DNA of 44,138 nt from CAZEQK01 sp964514395 (GTDB lineage: Bacteria; Bacillota; Bacilli; Tepidibacillales; Tepidibacillaceae): NCBI GenBank assembly GCA_964514395.1, contig CAZEQK010000025.1, positions 1 to 44,138 on the forward strand, given 5' to 3'. Each line of letters begins with the position of its first letter. Position 1 is the stretch's first letter. A program made the position numbers and the translations under genes. Below, piece after piece: positions 41,344 to 44,138 of the stretch. Below the pieces are notes generated by a model, which saw only the letters and a program-made list of their open reading frames with translations, made no database searches and was not told the DNA's origin.

Positions 41344-43650
41344 ATGGATGTAACGAAAGAGAATATTCTTGATTTTATGCGGGAAAAAATATATAAACCG
41401 ATGACAATTAGTGAGCTAGAAGAAGCCTTTGGAACGTTTAGTTCCGAGGATTTTAAATCCTTTGTTAAATTAATGAATAACCTTGAAGAAAATGGAGAAA
41501 TCGTTCAAACAAGAACAAATAGATATGGCTTACCTGAAAAAATGAATTTAGTAAAGGGTAAGCTTCAAGGACATGCCAAGGGATTTGGCTTTGTTATACC
41601 TGAAGTAAGGGAAGACGCAGATGTTTATATTCATGCCAATGATATGCATGGAGCGATGAATGGAGATACTGTACTTGCAAGAATAAGTAAAAAAGCATCT
41701 GGAACTAGACCCGAAGGAGAAATTATAAGAATTTTAAAACGTGCGAATACAAAAATCGTAGGTACCTTTACTGAGGGGGAGTACTATGGCTTTGTTATCC
41801 CTGATGATAAAAGGATTCATCAAGATATTTTTATTCCAAAAAACAAAATAAATGGGGCAGTAGAGGGCCATAAGGTAGTCATCAATATCATTAAATATCC
41901 TGAAGGAAGAATGAGTCCTGAGGGAGAAATCATTGAAATTTTAGGTCATAAAAACGACCCTGGCGTTGATATATTATCTATTGTTAGAAAATACGGGTTA
42001 CCAGAGACCTTTCCTGAGGAAGTATTAATAGAAGCAGAAGCTATTCCAGATGAGGTATTAGAGGAAGAGATAAGTCGGAGACGCGATTTAAGAAATAAAA
42101 AAATGGTTACGATTGATGGCGAGGATGCAAAGGATCTTGATGATGCCGTTTCATTAGAAAGATTAGAGAATGGTAATTATTTGCTAGGTGTACATATCGC
42201 AGATGTTTCTTATTACGTTGAAGAAGGCTCATCTTTAGATAAAGAGGCATTTAATCGAGGAACCAGTGTATATTTAGTTGATCGTGTAATTCCAATGCTT
42301 CCTCATCGTTTATCGAATGGAATTTGTTCACTAAATCCAAAAGTAAACAGACTTGCATTGAGCTGTGAGATGGAGATAAATCAAAAGGGAGATGTACTTA
42401 AACACGATATTTTTTCAAGTATAATCAAAACGAATGAGCGAATGACCTATACCGATGTACGAAGAATTCTTGAAGAAGAGCCACCAGAATTAATGGAGAG
42501 GTATAGCGATTTGATTGATGATTTTAGAATGATGAAGGAGCTTGCGCTTACTCTTAGAAAAAAACGAATGAATCGAGGAGCTATTGACTTTGATTTTGAT
42601 GAAGCAAAAATAATCGTAGATGATGATGGAAAACCACTAGAAATTAAAAAGAGAGATCGCTCGATTGCTGAAAAAATCATTGAAGAATTTATGCTAATAG
42701 CAAATGAGACCGTTGCAGAGCATTTTTACTGGTTAAGAATTCCCTTTTTATATCGTGTTCATGAGGACCCTTCTGCAGATAAGCTACTTGCCTTTGCAGA
42801 GTTTATTACAAACTTTGGCTATGTGCTAAAAGGGACAGGGAATCATATTCATCCCAAAGCACTACAGACGATTTTAGAGGAAATCGAAGGAAAACCAGAG
42901 CAGACGATTATTAGTACGGTTATGCTACGTTCGATGAAACAAGCGCGATATGATGCTGAACCATTAGGGCATTTTGGTTTATCCGTAGATTTTTATTCTC
43001 ATTTCACATCACCTATTAGAAGATATCCCGATTTGCAAATACATCGTATAATTCGGGAAGTATTAGATAAAGATAAGATGCCGGTGAAAAGACTGGAGTT
43101 TCTTCAGGAAAGAATGCCTTTTATCGCTGAGCATTCGTCGGAACGAGAGCGTAATGCTGTAGATGCGGAAAGGGAAACAGAGGATTTAAAACGAGCGGAA
43201 TATATGCTTGAGCGAATCGGTGAAGAATTTGAGGGGATCATTAGCAGTGTTGCTTCCTTTGGTATGTTTATCGAATTAGATAACTTAATTGAAGGCATGA
43301 TACATGTTAGCTATCTAACCGATGATTACTACTATTATCATGACAAACAATATGCTTTAATTGGAGAGAGAACAGGTAAAATTTATCGGATTGGTGATGC
43401 GGTTAAGGTACGAGTCGTTAAAGTCAATTTAGATGAACATTCAATAGACTTTGAAATAGCAAATATGGAATCTAAACCTGTATCCTTAAAAGAGAAAAGA
43501 CAAAAAATTATTGAGCCTGGAAAGGGTAAAAAAAGAAATAATAACAAAGGAAAAAGAAAAGAGAGCAAGAAAGAGGATAAGTCAAATTTGTTGGTTACAA
43601 AGCAAAGGAAAAGCAAAAGAAAGAAAAAATCAAGAAATGAGATCAAGTGA
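41344..43650 (+). CDS. rnr: Ribonuclease R
   Basis: RNase R degrades structured RNA 3' to 5' and works with tmRNA in quality control. In order: N-terminal helix-turn-helix (about 1-65), two cold-shock domains (about 70-205), the RNB catalytic domain from about 255 with TIDGEDAKDLDDAVSL (the metal-binding Asp cluster) and HFTSPIRRYPDLQ, the S1 domain (about 626-708, GIISSVASFGMFIEL), and a Lys-rich tail (about 712-768) that binds RNA. Length is 768 residues, normal. AAAGGGTG lies upstream of the ATG. In B. subtilis smpB follows; it is not present here, where the window runs into a possible insertion element instead. Confidence 0.96.
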   Translation: MDVTKENILDFMREKIYKPMTISELEEAFGTFSSEDFKSFVKLMNNLEENGEIVQTRTNRYGLPEKMNLVKGKLQGHAKGFGFVIPEVREDADVYIHANDMHGAMNGDTVLARISKKASGTRPEGEIIRILKRANTKIVGTFTEGEYYGFVIPDDKRIHQDIFIPKNKINGAVEGHKVVINIIKYPEGRMSPEGEIIEILGHKNDPGVDILSIVRKYGLPETFPEEVLIEAEAIPDEVLEEEISRRRDLRNKKMVTIDGEDAKDLDDAVSLERLENGNYLLGVHIADVSYYVEEGSSLDKEAFNRGTSVYLVDRVIPMLPHRLSNGICSLNPKVNRLALSCEMEINQKGDVLKHDIFSSIIKTNERMTYTDVRRILEEEPPELMERYSDLIDDFRMMKELALTLRKKRMNRGAIDFDFDEAKIIVDDDGKPLEIKKRDRSIAEKIIEEFMLIANETVAEHFYWLRIPFLYRVHEDPSADKLLAFAEFITNFGYVLKGTGNHIHPKALQTILEEIEGKPEQTIISTVMLRSMKQARYDAEPLGHFGLSVDFYSHFTSPIRRYPDLQIHRIIREVLDKDKMPVKRLEFLQERMPFIAEHSSERERNAVDAERETEDLKRAEYMLERIGEEFEGIISSVASFGMFIELDNLIEGMIHVSYLTDDYYYYHDKQYALIGERTGKIYRIGDAVKVRVVKVNLDEHSIDFEIANMESKPVSLKEKRQKIIEPGKGKKRNNNKGKRKESKKEDKSNLLVTKQRKSKRKKKSRNEIK

Positions 43651-43763
43651 ACCTTCCTATAGATGATATACCTAAATGTTAGTGTCAATTATCCTGATGG
43701 TTAGCGTAGGTAATTGAAAGTTAATTTAGTGGCAGTTAGCTATCAGGGAATATAACAAAAAAT

Positions 43764-43797
43764 AAGAATGTTATTTCACATATGAAATAGCATTCTT
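43764..43797 (+). terminator. Terminator-like stem after rnr
   Basis: AAGAATGTTATTTCA pairs with TGAAATAGCATTCTT over 15 bp with one T-G wobble. The T run is short on the plus strand. It may also serve the minus-strand ORF. Confidence 0.7.
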
Positions 43798-43817
43798 AAT
43801 TTGTAATCAAATCTTTA

Positions 43818-44096
43818 CTACTTTAACACAATAGAAGGGTCGATTGTTATATCATAAAACCGATGCCAAGGGAAATTGATGTAAACTTCTCCAATATCTT
43901 TAATAATTGCTTCTTCATTTCCCCCAATACTTATTTTTTGGTTTTCTAGATTATCTACAAACCATCTATTTGCTTCTTTTATCACTTTTTCTTCTATATA
44001 ATGTTCAATTTTTTCTTTATTCGGCCCAAAATCAAACCCATTACCATTATTCTTTCTTACATAGTTAAAAAAGTGTGAAAACTGTGTAATTGTCAA
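43818..44096 (-). CDS. Hypothetical protein, probably a 5'-truncated remnant
   Basis: The 92-residue frame (HFFNYVRKNNGNG, EKVIKEANRWFVDNLENQ, INFPWHRFYDITID) looks like protein-coding sequence, with a sensible mix of residues and a predicted helix. Its only upstream start is TTG at 44096, which falls inside the insertion-sequence-like end, and there is no ribosome binding site. The real gene probably began further right and was cut by the element. I do not recognise the family. Confidence 0.45.
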   Translation of the reverse strand: MTITQFSHFFNYVRKNNGNGFDFGPNKEKIEHYIEEKVIKEANRWFVDNLENQKISIGGNEEAIIKDIGEVYINFPWHRFYDITIDPSIVLK

Positions 44097-44138
44097 TTGA
44101 AAATTGAGCCACTTGGCTAACTACATTTTGAGCCACCT
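44091..44138. mobile_element. Possible insertion-sequence end (IS21-like), partial
   Basis: Read on the minus strand, AGGTGGCTCAAAATG and AAGTGGCTCAATTTTC form two spaced GTGGCTCAA repeats, followed by CAATTGACAATTA. Spaced subterminal repeats of this type are typical of IS21-family ends. The element body lies beyond the window. The family name is from memory of similar ends and is not proven. Confidence 0.45.

Noticed and set aside
43725..43760. Inverted remnant of the repeat (CTATCAGGG on the plus strand)
   Set aside because: Only the first ten or so bases are similar, and no stem or second block follows.

Overview
The window is low-GC DNA from a spore-former-like Bacillota, most likely order Bacillales. 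Gene order closely follows Bacillus subtilis in several blocks: hisZGDBHAFI-yvcD-trxB-yvcI-rapZ-yvcK-whiA-crh, then clpP, rpoN, cggR-gapA-pgk-tpiA-gpmI-eno, and secG-esterase-rnr. A two-gene BcrAD/HgdC-type ATPase system, a rubrerythrin under a PerR-type regulator, and sigma-54 point to an organism that spends time without oxygen. An acnA aconitase and thioredoxin reductase fit a facultative or microaerobic life. I cannot name a genus from sequence reading alone.

Layout. 1-204: an insertion-sequence-like end and a leader. 205-5009: a two-gene 2-hydroxyacyl-CoA dehydratase-type activase and its D-component-like partner. 5010-5428: a terminator and two tandem copies of a 109-bp repeat. 5429-12749: a complete histidine operon ending in a PHP-type histidinol phosphatase. 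12852-19967: a TPR protein, trxB, yvcI, rapZ, yvcK, whiA and an HPr/Crh gene. 20130-22058: cysK, then clpP and tRNA-Arg(CCG) on the minus strand. 22132-30914: rpoN and the complete CggR-controlled lower-glycolysis operon, broken by a 100-N assembly gap inside a tandem repeat. 30951-34271: a small acidic protein, a DUF92 membrane protein, an EamA transporter and an IclR regulator. 34527-39253: acnA, secG and two related esterases. 39349-40905: DUF3501, rubrerythrin and perR on the minus strand. 41344-43650: rnr. The right end holds a truncated ORF abutting an insertion-sequence-like end.

Regulation readable from the sequence includes a CtsR box over the clpP promoter, a near-consensus PerR box just downstream of a consensus sigma-A promoter for perR-rbr, and a CggR operator with the two-repeat spacing of the B. 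subtilis site ahead of cggR.

The most unusual signal is a dispersed intergenic repeat of about 109 bp, seen in full, partial, inverted and decayed form at five loci. It can fold into a long stem, and paired changes between copies keep the stem. It lies in leaders and inside operons (trxB leader, gapA-pgk, tpiA-gpmI), so it is probably transcribed there. I do not recognise it as a named family.
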